Positions 39,705 to 47,527 of a DNA stretch of 64,000 nt are shown here, piece by piece. The position numbers and the translations under genes were made by a program. How positions within the stretch are numbered: position 1 is the stretch's first letter; each line of letters begins with the position of its first letter. Source of the stretch: Candidatus Zixiibacteriota bacterium (GTDB lineage Bacteria > Zixibacteria > MSB-5A5 > DSPP01); the NCBI GenBank assembly GCA_022614805.1, contig JAKEHY010000038.1:62001-126000 (forward strand). The letters run 5' to 3'. The notes under the pieces were generated by a model. The model was not told the origin of the DNA, ran no database searches, and saw only the letters and a list, made by a program, of their open reading frames with translations.

Positions 39705-40044
39705 GGCGACGAGCCTGCGGCTTTTACGGGAGCGGCCGATACGCTCGTTCAAAATCGGACTGTTCAAAAGCGTCACCATTTTTTATGCCGGAGGAGAAAT
39801 TTTTGCCACGCAGGGGCACTGCGTGCACATGCATGCTCCGCTTTTGACCGGGCATCTGGAAGGGAGGCAGCTTACCTGTTCCTGGCACGGATGGCAATAC
39901 GATATTTCCACCGGCCAGTGCCTGACCAACGACTGGGCCAAGCTGGCGACCTATCCGGTGAAAGTGGAAGGGGAAGACGTATACGTCGGCCTGCCGGAGG
40001 AGACGGCGGCGGAAAAGCTGGCGGAGGATTGGGAGACAGATTGA
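39685..40044 (+). CDS. Rieske [2Fe-2S] ferredoxin-like protein
   Basis: 119 residues. The cluster ligands are Cys46-x-His48 (GHCVHMHAPL) and Cys65-x2-His68 (TCSWHGWQYD), with 16 residues between, as in Rieske ferredoxins of oxygenase systems. There is no signal peptide or membrane anchor, so a soluble electron carrier. The start ATG 39685 lies inside the end of the GrdB-like gene. A fused or adjacent oxygenase is absent. A role as electron donor to the preceding protein is plausible but inferred from overlap alone. Confidence 0.88.
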   Translation: MPPRFVKATSLRLLRERPIRSFKIGLFKSVTIFYAGGEIFATQGHCVHMHAPLLTGHLEGRQLTCSWHGWQYDISTGQCLTNDWAKLATYPVKVEGEDVYVGLPEETAAEKLAEDWETD

Positions 40045-40099
40045 AGTTTCGCAGGTTGTAATCAGGAAAAAAGCAAAAGCAAAATAAGGAGGAGAAAAA

Positions 40100-40699
40100 A
40101 TGAAACGGTTTTTGATTTTGCTCGTGAGTTTGGCGTTCGTATCCGGTGCAGCTTTTGGGCAGGCGGCGAAGGAGGAAAAACAATATCAGGCTTCCAAGCA
40201 GCAGAAGGACAAACAGCCGGAGGTGAAAGCGCCGGAGGTGGGTGAAAAAGCGCCGGATTTTGAACTGCCGATAGCGACCAAGGACACCATCCTCTTTGAA
40301 GGGAAAAAGCTGTCCGACTTTTTGGAAAGGGGGCCGGTGGTTTTGGCCTTTTATCCGGCGGACTGGTCGGGCGGGTGCACCAAAGAGGTCTGCACCATCC
40401 GGGACAGCTTTTCGGAATTTGAAAAGTTAGGAGCCGCGGTCATCGGCATCTCCGGCGACTATGTTTTCTCGCACAAGGAGTGGGCCAAGCACCACAACCT
40501 GCCGTTCTGGCTGGCCTCCGACCATTTGGGAAAAGTTTCCTTGCAGTTCGCCAGCTACAATCCAGAGGCGGGGTATAGCAAAAGAACCGTTTATGTTTTG
40601 GATAAAGATGGCGTGGTGCGGTACAAGAATCTGGCGTTCAAGGCCGGAAGCGAAGAGGATTACAAGACGTTGAAAGAGGCGGTGGCGTCTGCGAAATAG
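40100..40699 (+). CDS. Exported peroxiredoxin (AhpC/TSA type)
   Basis: 199 residues with a signal peptide (FLILLVSLAFVSGAAFG), a Lys/Gln-rich spacer, then a thioredoxin-fold peroxiredoxin: PEVGEKAPDFELP and VLAFYPADWSGGCTKEVCTI, with peroxidatic Cys93 and a second Cys at 98. It reduces peroxides, here in the periplasm. Peroxiredoxins normally have a P-x3-T/S-x2-C motif; here it reads P-A-D-W-S-G-G-C, an acceptable variant. AGGAGGAG precedes the start. The TAG stop is the first three bases of a palindromic repeat (40697-40721). Confidence 0.93.
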   Translation: MKRFLILLVSLAFVSGAAFGQAAKEEKQYQASKQQKDKQPEVKAPEVGEKAPDFELPIATKDTILFEGKKLSDFLERGPVVLAFYPADWSGGCTKEVCTIRDSFSEFEKLGAAVIGISGDYVFSHKEWAKHHNLPFWLASDHLGKVSLQFASYNPEAGYSKRTVYVLDKDGVVRYKNLAFKAGSEEDYKTLKEAVASAK

Positions 40700-40721
40700 G
40701 GTTTGATAAATCAAACCCCTA
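40697..40721. repeat. TAGGGG/CCCCTA-family palindrome on the peroxiredoxin stop
   Basis: TAGGGTTTGAT...ATCAAACCCCTA, nearly perfect, beginning with the TAG stop of the peroxiredoxin gene. It ends 18 bases before the next start. Confidence 0.85.
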
Positions 40722-40738
40722 AAAAGGAAGGAGGAAGA

Positions 40739-41377
40739 ATGCCGAAAATTTGGCCGCTTTTGCCGCAAGGGTTGGATGACTATCTTTTGCGTGTAGCGCC
40801 GGAGCGGGAGCCGGTTTTGCAGGAAATGGAGGCCTTGGCGAAGGAGAAGGATTTCCCCATCATCGGCCCTTTGGTGGGGCGGTTTTTGTACCAGCTGGCG
40901 CATCTGACGAAAGCGCGGCGGATTCTGGAGCTGGGGAGCGGCTATGGCTATTCCGCCTTCTGGTTCGCGCGGGCCATCGGGGCAAGCGGTCGAATATTTT
41001 GCACGGAAGGGGATGAAGAGAACGCCCGGCGGGCGCGGGATTTTTTCAAACGGGGGAGAATCAAGGCCAGAATCGAGTACCGCATCGGGGACGCCTTGAA
41101 GCTGGCGGCCAAGCTCCCGGGAAAGTTCGACATCATTTTATGCGACATCGACAAGTGGGAATATCCGGCGGTGGTGACGTTCGCCGAAAAACGTTTGAAA
41201 AAGGGTGGGGTTCTGGTGACCGACAATTTGCTCTGGAGCGCGCAGGTTTTGGACGAGAACCCGGATAAAAACACGCAGGGAATTCTGGAATACACCCAAA
41301 AACTTTACGCCAGCAAGAGCTTCTTCACCACCATTCTGCCGCTGCGGGATGGGGTTTCCGTCTCCATCCGGCTCTGA
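40739..41377 (+). CDS. Class-I O-methyltransferase (YrrM/COMT-like)
   Basis: 212 residues with the Rossmann SAM-binding fold: ARRILELGSGYGYSAFWFAR (motif I), IFCTEGDEENARRARDFF, FDIILCDIDKWEYP with the metal-binding Asp and GGVLVTDNLLWSAQV. This set matches the cation-dependent O-methyltransferase family 3, acting on catechol-like hydroxyls. The true acceptor is unknown. ATG 40739 follows GGAGGAAG. The stop TGA overlaps the next ATG, so it is coupled to the DUF4149 gene. Confidence 0.9.
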   Translation: MPKIWPLLPQGLDDYLLRVAPEREPVLQEMEALAKEKDFPIIGPLVGRFLYQLAHLTKARRILELGSGYGYSAFWFARAIGASGRIFCTEGDEENARRARDFFKRGRIKARIEYRIGDALKLAAKLPGKFDIILCDIDKWEYPAVVTFAEKRLKKGGVLVTDNLLWSAQVLDENPDKNTQGILEYTQKLYASKSFFTTILPLRDGVSVSIRL

Positions 41378-41901
41378 TGATGCGGCTGGTCGGGTTTTTG
41401 CGGGGCATCGAAAATCTGCTTTTGGGGTTGTGGGTGGGCGGGCTGGTATTCCTCGCCGCTTTTGCCGCGCCGGTTGTCTTTAAGGCGTTTGAGTCCCGCT
41501 CGGCGGCCGGCTCGGTAGTGGCGGTGATTATCCAGAAATTTTCGCGGATGGAGTACTTTTTGGCGTTGGTTTTGTTTTTTGCCGCCATCGTACTGCTTTT
41601 AATCACGGAGAAAAATTGGGTGCGGACGTACGTTTCCATAGCTTTGATTTTAATGTTTCTTTTCGCCACCCTCTACGGCCGGGTGTGGCGGCCGCAGATG
41701 TCCGCTTTGCGTACTCAAATCACCAGTTTTGACGTTCCCTCGGAGCAGGACACGTCTCCGGCTCGGCGGGAGTTTGAAAAGCTGCACCGGCGCTATACGG
41801 CTTTGGTGGTGGTGAATTTGCTTTTGGGAGTTTCGGTTCTAATTCTGAAGGGGTTTGAGACGGCGGGGAGGCGGAGAAGGGAAATGGAAGGGGTGACCTA
41901 A
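41377..41901 (+). CDS. DUF4149 four-helix membrane protein
   Basis: 174 residues with four membrane helices. LLLGLWVGGLVFLAAFAAPV with the following Phe-rich stretch is the DUF4149 signature, and a second half includes WRPQMSALR and FEKLHRRYTALVVVNLLLG with the conserved His/Tyr. Function of the family is unknown. The start at 41377 overlaps the methyltransferase stop (TGATG); a second ATG follows directly at 41380. Confidence 0.85.
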   Translation: MMRLVGFLRGIENLLLGLWVGGLVFLAAFAAPVVFKAFESRSAAGSVVAVIIQKFSRMEYFLALVLFFAAIVLLLITEKNWVRTYVSIALILMFLFATLYGRVWRPQMSALRTQITSFDVPSEQDTSPARREFEKLHRRYTALVVVNLLLGVSVLILKGFETAGRRRREMEGVT

Positions 41902-41910
41902 CCCCCTGGC

Positions 41911-41936
41911 CCCCTTCCCGGGACGGGAAGGGGGGG
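41911..41936. repeat. C-rich/G-rich inverted repeat
   Basis: CCCCCTTCCCG-GGA-CGGGAAGGGGG between the DUF4149 and nth genes; similar in style to 5229-5248 and 61642-61661. Confidence 0.7.
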
Positions 41937-41953
41937 AATGAAAAGCATTTTAT

Positions 41954-42616
41954 ATGAAAATTAAAACCTGGAAAGAGACGCCGGAGGAAAAGAAAAAGCG
42001 GGCGAAGAAAATCATCGCTTTGCTTTCCAGGGCACATCCGACGGCGAAATGCTCGCTCGACCACAAAAATCCCCTCCAGCTTTTGATTGCCACCATTCTT
42101 TCGGCCCAGTGCACGGACAAGCGGGTGAATGAAGTGACGCCGGCTCTTTTTGCCCGCTTTAAAACGGCCAAGGATTTTGCGGAAGCCGGCCTGCCCGAAC
42201 TCGAGCAATACGTGCGCACCACCGGTTTTTACCGCAACAAAGCCAAGAGCGTGAAGGCGGCCGGGCAGGCGCTGGTGGAAAAGCACGGCGGGCAGGTGCC
42301 CAAAACGATGGAGGAATTGATTCATCTGCCCGGGGTGGGGCGCAAGACGGCGAACGTGGTGCTCGGCACAGGTTACGGCATTGCCTCCGGCGTGGTGGTG
42401 GATACCCACGTCAACCGCATCGCCGCCCGGCTGGGGCTTTCGCCCCAAACGAGCCCGGAAAAAATGGAAAGACATTTGATGGAGGTGATTCCGAAGAAGG
42501 ATTGGATTTTGTTTCCGCACCAGATAATTTACCACGGCCGGGCGGTTTGCCGTGCGCAAAGGCCGAACTGCCCGGGGTGTGTATTGAGCAAGGTGTGCCC
42601 ATCCTCAACGGTATGA
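41954..42616 (+). CDS. nth: Endonuclease III (DNA glycosylase/AP lyase)
   Basis: 220 residues, usual length. It removes oxidised pyrimidines in base excision repair. The helix-hairpin-helix is LPGVGRKTANVVLG with the catalytic Lys, and the catalytic Asp lies in GVVVDTHVNRIAAR. The C-terminal [4Fe-4S] ligands fit C-x6-C-x2-C-x5-C in VCRAQRPNCPGCVLSKVC. LLIATILSAQCTDKRVNEV is the N-terminal signature. Preceded by a repeat hairpin and followed by another repeat block. Confidence 0.97.
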   Translation: MKIKTWKETPEEKKKRAKKIIALLSRAHPTAKCSLDHKNPLQLLIATILSAQCTDKRVNEVTPALFARFKTAKDFAEAGLPELEQYVRTTGFYRNKAKSVKAAGQALVEKHGGQVPKTMEELIHLPGVGRKTANVVLGTGYGIASGVVVDTHVNRIAARLGLSPQTSPEKMERHLMEVIPKKDWILFPHQIIYHGRAVCRAQRPNCPGCVLSKVCPSSTV

Positions 42617-42632
42617 ACCCCTCACCCCCTGA

Positions 42633-42720
42633 CCCCCTCTCCATCAAATGGAGAGGGGGAAATTGCAGGGGTACGTTGCAACGTGCCCCTAGGGGCGAAC
42701 ACAAGATTCGCCTCTACGAG
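42633..42720. repeat. Composite repeat block: three inverted repeats
   Basis: CCCCCTCTCCAT...ATGGAGAGGGGG (42633-42659, copy of 34468-34491), then GGGGTACGTTGCAACGTGCCCC (about 42668-42689), then AGGGGCGAA...TTCGCCTCTAC (42691-42715). The last ends just before the HD gene start at 42728. Confidence 0.8.
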
Positions 42721-42727
42721 AGACGAG

Positions 42728-43300
42728 ATGAGCGAGGATAAATTTTTGATTCCACGCGAGAAGTCGTGGGAGCTTTTGTGCGAGTACACCAAAAACGAGA
42801 ATTTGCGGCGGCATATGCTGGTGGTTGAGGCGGCTTTGCGGACGTATGCTTCCAAATACGGCGGGGACTTAGAGCTTTGGGGAACCGTGGGGCTGCTCCA
42901 CGATTTCGACTACGAGCAGAATCCCGACCCTTCCTCCCACCCGCAAAAAGGTTCGGAAATTCTGAAGGAGCGGGGGTATCCGGAGGAGGTGCGGCACGCC
43001 ATTTTAACCCACGCCGAGTATCTGGGTTTGCCAAGGCAAACCCCTTTGGAAAAGGCGCTGTACGCCTGCGACGAACTGGCTGGCTTTATCGTCGCCGTGG
43101 CTTTGGTGATGCCGAACAAGAAGCTTGCTGAAGTGACGGTGGAGTCGGTCAAAAACAAGCTGAAGAAAAAGGAGTTTGCCCGGAAGGTGAGCCGTGAGGA
43201 CATTCAGCGGGGGGGCGAGGAATTGGGGGTGCCGCTGGATGAACATATCGCCACCGTTTTGGGAGCGTTGCAGGGGATAGCGGATAAAATCGGTTTGTAG
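42728..43300 (+). CDS. HD-domain (HDIG-type) hydrolase, unknown substrate
   Basis: 190 residues. NLRRHMLVVEAALRTYASKY supplies the first His, VGLLHDFDYEQNPDPSSHPQ the HD pair, and VRHAILTHAEYLG the later His, the layout of small HDIG proteins predicted to be metal-dependent phosphohydrolases. YACDELAGFIVAVALV follows. The substrate cannot be inferred. The ATG at 42728 has a weak SD directly after a repeat block; the stop TAG (43298-43300) opens another palindrome. Confidence 0.88.
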   Translation: MSEDKFLIPREKSWELLCEYTKNENLRRHMLVVEAALRTYASKYGGDLELWGTVGLLHDFDYEQNPDPSSHPQKGSEILKERGYPEEVRHAILTHAEYLGLPRQTPLEKALYACDELAGFIVAVALVMPNKKLAEVTVESVKNKLKKKEFARKVSREDIQRGGEELGVPLDEHIATVLGALQGIADKIGL

Positions 43301-43323
43301 GGGTTCAATATATTGAACCCCCA
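43298..43323. repeat. TAGGGG/CCCCTA-family palindrome on the HD-gene stop
   Basis: TAGGGGTTCAATATATTGAACCCCCA: near-perfect inverted repeat starting with the TAG stop of the preceding gene, as at 40697. Confidence 0.85.
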
Positions 43324-43334
43324 CGCGGGTGAAT

Positions 43335-43371
43335 AAAAAAGCGCCCCGTTTCCGAGGCGCTTTTTGTTTTT
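43335..43371. terminator. Bidirectional intrinsic terminator between convergent genes
   Basis: AAAAAAGCGCC, loop CCGTTTCCGA, GGCGCTTTTTGTTTTT. Serves the HD gene (plus) and the FG-GAP gene (minus). Confidence 0.85.
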
Positions 43372-43381
43372 CGGGTGTCGA

Positions 43382-46282
43382 TTACTTCACCAGCATCATC
43401 TTTTTCGTGGCTACATAATCGCCGGCCACCAGCTTGTAGAAATAGACGCCGGAAGAGACTTTCGCTCCCCGTTCGTCCGTGCCGTCCCAGACCACCGATT
43501 TGGAGCCGGCGGCTTCGTACCGGTTCACCAGCGTGGCCACCTTCTGTCCCAGCAGATTGAACACCTCCAGCCGGACATTGGCTGCTTCCGGCAGGTCGTA
43601 TTTAATCAAGGTCTGCGGGTTGAAGGGGTTGGGGAGGTTCTGGTGCAAATCATATTTGGTCGGCAGGAGAGCCACCTGGCCGGCCGTCTTCGGCGCAACC
43701 GTCAGCTCGAAATGCCGGTCCTTGCTTGCAATGAAGCGATAGGCCGGCTCCAAGCGCAGATTCTGTTTGGCGCGGCCTTCCACATCGGCCAAGATGACGT
43801 CGTATTCCGCCGGAACGTCCGCCAAACCGTCAAAATTCAACTCGATAGCCCTCGTTTCCCCGGGTTCGACCGTGAACGTCCAGGTTTCGCTTTCGGTCAG
43901 AGTCGGCCGGATGTCGGAAAGATAATCGCCGGCTATGCCAAACTCCTTGCCTCTTTGGAAGACCACCCGCAAATCGCCGGGCATCGGAGGGGGGAGTTCC
44001 CAATCCAACCGGTCATATTCCCGCAGGGCGGATTTTGAAGTGCCCAAGGTGGTGGGCGGGGTAACTATTTCGCTGCTTTTGGCCGCAATATCGATTTTCC
44101 AGGCCAGCCCGGCGGCCAAGGCCGTGGGGGCCGGCGGGGCGGTCAAAGGAAAGTTGCCATCGAGTTTGGGGTAAAGCAGGAACACCTGTTCAGGTCCGTT
44201 GTTTTTCAAAAAATAACCGCGCCAAGGTTTCAACAAGGGAGGATTAGGTACCTGATATCCAGAAGCGGTTCTCTCGCGCAAATTCAAACTCCCCGTGCCG
44301 ATGCGGTTGTCCCGAATTGGGTCGCCTTTAAAGTGAAGGTTGAAGTCAACAAGCGGGACGTATGCCACCACGGAGTCCAAATCAACCGTATAGGGAAACG
44401 GAGTGGCAATCATATTCCAGCCGGGATCGATAGTGACTAAAGCGAGATAGTAGTCCGTCAACACGCTGTCGCCGGGCGAAGTCTCGCGCAAAAACGTAAT
44501 GTTCGGCAAGGTGGAAAGTCCCGCCGCATCATACACTTTGGAACCGACGGTGGCCAAAAACATCGAGCGGCCGGGTTGAAAGTAAAAATTCGTCAAGCCC
44601 GGAAAGGGGAACTCCCGGTAGCCGTTCAAGTTGGAGGGATTGGGAGAGGTATCCGCCAACACGGGGTCCCACCAGAAAAGCCGGGCGACATTTGAATCGG
44701 TCAGGCTGAAATCATCGGCAATTTGAATGCTGGCGGAACCATTGCTTGTCGGTGAAAACCGCATCGGGAACGACACCAACTGGTAGGCACGGTCGAAAGT
44801 GGCGGGAGCATTTTGAGTAATCGTCGTGCTCAAACGGCGAAAGGGGGGGATGTTGGTAATCGGGTCGACGCTGGCGGTCACAAAGCCGTCCGAGGTTCTG
44901 TAAAAATATTCCAAACCGCGGTTGGTCAAAGCCGTTGCCGGCAGAGTGCCGGTGAAGTCACGCTGGGTGGGGGTGCCAGCTCCGGGGGTCAAAGTCAACG
45001 TGTCGAAGGTGGTTTTGCCCATCTGGCGGTAAACCAGCTTGACGGAGGCGATGTTGGTGGAGTCAACCGCCGTTATCGCCGGCAGGGGAAGGGTCGCTCC
45101 GGTGGCCGGGTTGCCCGGTATTGATGCGGGCGTGACGGAAGGGGACTGCAGGTTGAAGATGCCTATGGAGTCACCGGAAAATGATCCAATGAGCAAGTCC
45201 GGAGCGCCGTTTCGATTGATGTCGGCGGCCGTCAGGCCCCAGCCGTAAATATTCGTTTGGGCATCCACGCGTGTGCCAAAACCTCCCGTTCCGTTGTTTA
45301 TGAAGAAATTTACGCTATCGGTAAAAAAGGGCCCGGCCGCCAAGTCGACGAAACCATCCCCTGTAAAGTCCCCGCTGCATAGACCCAAAGGGGTAGGGGA
45401 GGTAGGATAACTGACTTCCGCGTTGTAGGTGGTCAAACCGGTACCCGTTCGGACAAACAGCGAATCGGAATCAATGCCGGTATAAGCGAGGTCCAAGAGA
45501 TTGTCGTTATTCAGCAAATCCCAGGCAATCCCGTACCCCGGACGGGTGGGGATGGTCACAGGTGGTTGAAAATTTCCGTTGCCGTCTGAAACGATAATGC
45601 CAATGTTTCCCGCGCTATAGTTTGCAACGGCAACGTGTTCGAGCCCGGTGGCGGGGTCGGTCTGTTTGGCCATAAAGATCGCACCTTTTCCCCCCGTGGA
45701 AATTCTATCCGAAGTCGTTCCCGTGGAGAAACCGCCGCTGCCGTTTCCAAACCAATAGCGCACGCTGTCCTCTGTAGGAGAAGAGGTGTTCAGGAGAAGA
45801 GCAAAATCGGCATTAAGGTTGGGACCGGACAGGAAGTCAAAATTTCCAGTTACAACGGAAATTGCCGGAGCGTCCAAGTTAAATCCGAACTCGAGGGTCA
45901 AGGTGCCGTCGCCATTTCCGGAATAAAACAGGAACTCAATCGTTCCATAGGAGGCAACAATGACATCCGTATTGCCATCGCCGTTGAAGTCGGCACAGGC
46001 TGCGTCTATCATCGCCACGCTATCGGCGCTTAAACCCCCGATGCCGACCACATTTGCAGCTCCAAAGCCGCCATTTCCATCCCCAAGCATCGTGTAAACG
46101 ACGTCGCCACTATAAGATACGACGACCAAATCAGGCCTTCTGTCATTATTGAGGTCTGCGGACGTAACGTTATAGGGAGTGCCAGCCGCTTGAATCCGGT
46201 AAGGAGCGTCCGGGGTTTGGGCGGCCGTCAATGAAAAGCCGAAAAGAAGGGCGGCGGATGAGATAATTAGCAGTTTTTTCAT
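43382..46282 (-). CDS. Large secreted FG-GAP/VCBS repeat protein with type IX-like sorting domain
   Basis: 966 residues. A signal peptide (LLIISSAALLFGFSLTAA) is followed by about 380 residues of FG-GAP/VCBS repeats with calcium-type loops (SADLNNDRRPDLVVVSYSGD; DFNGDGNTDVIVASYG; DFTGDGFVDLAAG; DINRNGAPDLLIG). A beta-rich middle without recognised domains follows. The C-terminus reads YDLHQNLPNPFNPQTLIKYD, then LEVFNLLGQKVATLV and GVYFYKL, the FCB secretion and sorting domain. It is predicted to reach the cell surface via type IX secretion. It starts two bases after the PEGA gene, so the pair is co-expressed. Confidence 0.88.
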   Translation of the reverse strand: MKKLLIISSAALLFGFSLTAAQTPDAPYRIQAAGTPYNVTSADLNNDRRPDLVVVSYSGDVVYTMLGDGNGGFGAANVVGIGGLSADSVAMIDAACADFNGDGNTDVIVASYGTIEFLFYSGNGDGTLTLEFGFNLDAPAISVVTGNFDFLSGPNLNADFALLLNTSSPTEDSVRYWFGNGSGGFSTGTTSDRISTGGKGAIFMAKQTDPATGLEHVAVANYSAGNIGIIVSDGNGNFQPPVTIPTRPGYGIAWDLLNNDNLLDLAYTGIDSDSLFVRTGTGLTTYNAEVSYPTSPTPLGLCSGDFTGDGFVDLAAGPFFTDSVNFFINNGTGGFGTRVDAQTNIYGWGLTAADINRNGAPDLLIGSFSGDSIGIFNLQSPSVTPASIPGNPATGATLPLPAITAVDSTNIASVKLVYRQMGKTTFDTLTLTPGAGTPTQRDFTGTLPATALTNRGLEYFYRTSDGFVTASVDPITNIPPFRRLSTTITQNAPATFDRAYQLVSFPMRFSPTSNGSASIQIADDFSLTDSNVARLFWWDPVLADTSPNPSNLNGYREFPFPGLTNFYFQPGRSMFLATVGSKVYDAAGLSTLPNITFLRETSPGDSVLTDYYLALVTIDPGWNMIATPFPYTVDLDSVVAYVPLVDFNLHFKGDPIRDNRIGTGSLNLRERTASGYQVPNPPLLKPWRGYFLKNNGPEQVFLLYPKLDGNFPLTAPPAPTALAAGLAWKIDIAAKSSEIVTPPTTLGTSKSALREYDRLDWELPPPMPGDLRVVFQRGKEFGIAGDYLSDIRPTLTESETWTFTVEPGETRAIELNFDGLADVPAEYDVILADVEGRAKQNLRLEPAYRFIASKDRHFELTVAPKTAGQVALLPTKYDLHQNLPNPFNPQTLIKYDLPEAANVRLEVFNLLGQKVATLVNRYEAAGSKSVVWDGTDERGAKVSSGVYFYKLVAGDYVATKKMMLVK

Positions 46283-46284
46283 GG

Positions 46285-47334
46285 TTATCTTCCCCCCCCG
46301 ACGGCCGGTTTGGAAGGAGGAGGAGGAGGGAAGCCCAAGGGACCGGTGGGGCCGCCGTTACCGCCCCCCTCTCCGCCACCGCCGGCGGCGGCGACGGCCA
46401 CGATGGCCGCCACCCCTACTGCGGCGGCGCCGATGTACAAGAATTTTTTGGAGGAACTTTTCTTTTCGCCGGTAACTTCAGCCCTTGTTCCGGAAACCGG
46501 TTTCAACTTGGCGGAAACCGTGGCGGTCTTGCCGGTTTTGACCTCAAAGCTGCCGGTTTTGTCGGCATAGCCATCCCGGGAGACACGGTAGGTGTGTTTG
46601 CCGGGAACCAGCTCGGTTTTCCCTTCCGCCAAAGAGACCGGCCGGCCGTCGATTTCGACTGCCGCATCCAGCGGGTCCAAGACCATAATTAGGGTGCCCA
46701 AAGCCATTGCGGCCCCCTGCCAGTCCTCATCCCGCACCTGGATTGCGACCGTCTCCCCTTGCCGTTTCAGTTCCGCTTCGCGGACAAAGGGGGTCTGTCC
46801 GGCCTTGCGGAATTCGAGGCGATGTTTGCCGACCGCCACCTTGAAGGGGTCTTCCGTATTTTTGCGGCGCTTGCCGTCAATCAGGATATGGGCGTCGGGA
46901 CCCTGCCCGGAAATTTTGAAGAAACCGACTTTGTCCAAGGAGGCCAGATAGTCCCGCTTGGCTTCCTGAAAGACCGTGACGGCATCGGCCGGGAAGAAAC
47001 GCTCGTCAATCTGGGCATTGTTGTCGAAGGTCACCAAGTCCTGGAAAGTCTCCCTGGCTTTGGAGACATCCCCTTTTTGCTGGTGGGCGGCCCCCAGAAA
47101 CTGCAGGGCGGTGTCCAGCTGGACGTCCGAAAGGTTGCCAGTCACCACGAGGGGGGCCAACAGCGTAATGCAATCGTCAAACTTGGCGTCGTAGTAAGCG
47201 TTCTGGGCCTGCTCCAAGACGTTTCCCTGCGCCCGGGCCTGCCGGTTTGGATAGAGCACGGACACCGAAGCGAACGCAAAGTAGGCCAGAAATAGCCGGC
47301 CGGTTAGAATCCTACGTTTGAAATGGTTGTTCAT
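46285..47334 (-). CDS. Exported PEGA-domain protein with helical-repeat N-terminus
   Basis: 349 residues. ATG 47334 has GGGAGG upstream. A signal peptide (LTGRLFLAYFAFASVSVLYP) leads to TPR-like helices (LEQAQNAYYDAKFDDCITLL; ALQFLGAAHQQKGDVSKARE). Two PEGA domains follow (AHILIDGKRRKNTEDPFKVA and AAVEIDGRPVSLAEGKTELV, each then GKH-type turns). Near the end a membrane helix (FLYIGAAAVGVAAIVAVAAA) is followed by a Gly then Pro-rich tail. PEGA domains are common in surface-layer-like and secretion-linked proteins. It precedes the FG-GAP protein and may anchor or help it. Confidence 0.85.
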   Translation of the reverse strand: MNNHFKRRILTGRLFLAYFAFASVSVLYPNRQARAQGNVLEQAQNAYYDAKFDDCITLLAPLVVTGNLSDVQLDTALQFLGAAHQQKGDVSKARETFQDLVTFDNNAQIDERFFPADAVTVFQEAKRDYLASLDKVGFFKISGQGPDAHILIDGKRRKNTEDPFKVAVGKHRLEFRKAGQTPFVREAELKRQGETVAIQVRDEDWQGAAMALGTLIMVLDPLDAAVEIDGRPVSLAEGKTELVPGKHTYRVSRDGYADKTGSFEVKTGKTATVSAKLKPVSGTRAEVTGEKKSSSKKFLYIGAAAVGVAAIVAVAAAGGGGEGGGNGGPTGPLGFPPPPPSKPAVGGGR

Positions 47335-47482
47335 TGAGCCTCCCGCCTTGAATTTTGTTTTGCAAGAAAAAACCTGCCCGCTTGTGCATAGCAAAACCGT
47401 TTCATTTGGTGAACCCAAGATAAGTCGAAAAAGAAACGGCTGTCAAGGGAAATAGTGGAGGAAAAAGAGAGCCTCTATTGTT

Positions 47483-47504
47483 CCCCGGAGCAGGAGCTCC
47501 GGGG
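47483..47504. repeat. Palindromic repeat near the end of the SDR gene
   Basis: CCCCGGAGC-AGGA-GCTCCGGGG then CTACCC; the CTAC edge resembles the other families. The surrounding 47335-47527 gap has no gene. Confidence 0.75.
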
Positions 47505-47527
47505 CTACCCGATTTAGGTCCGAACGT

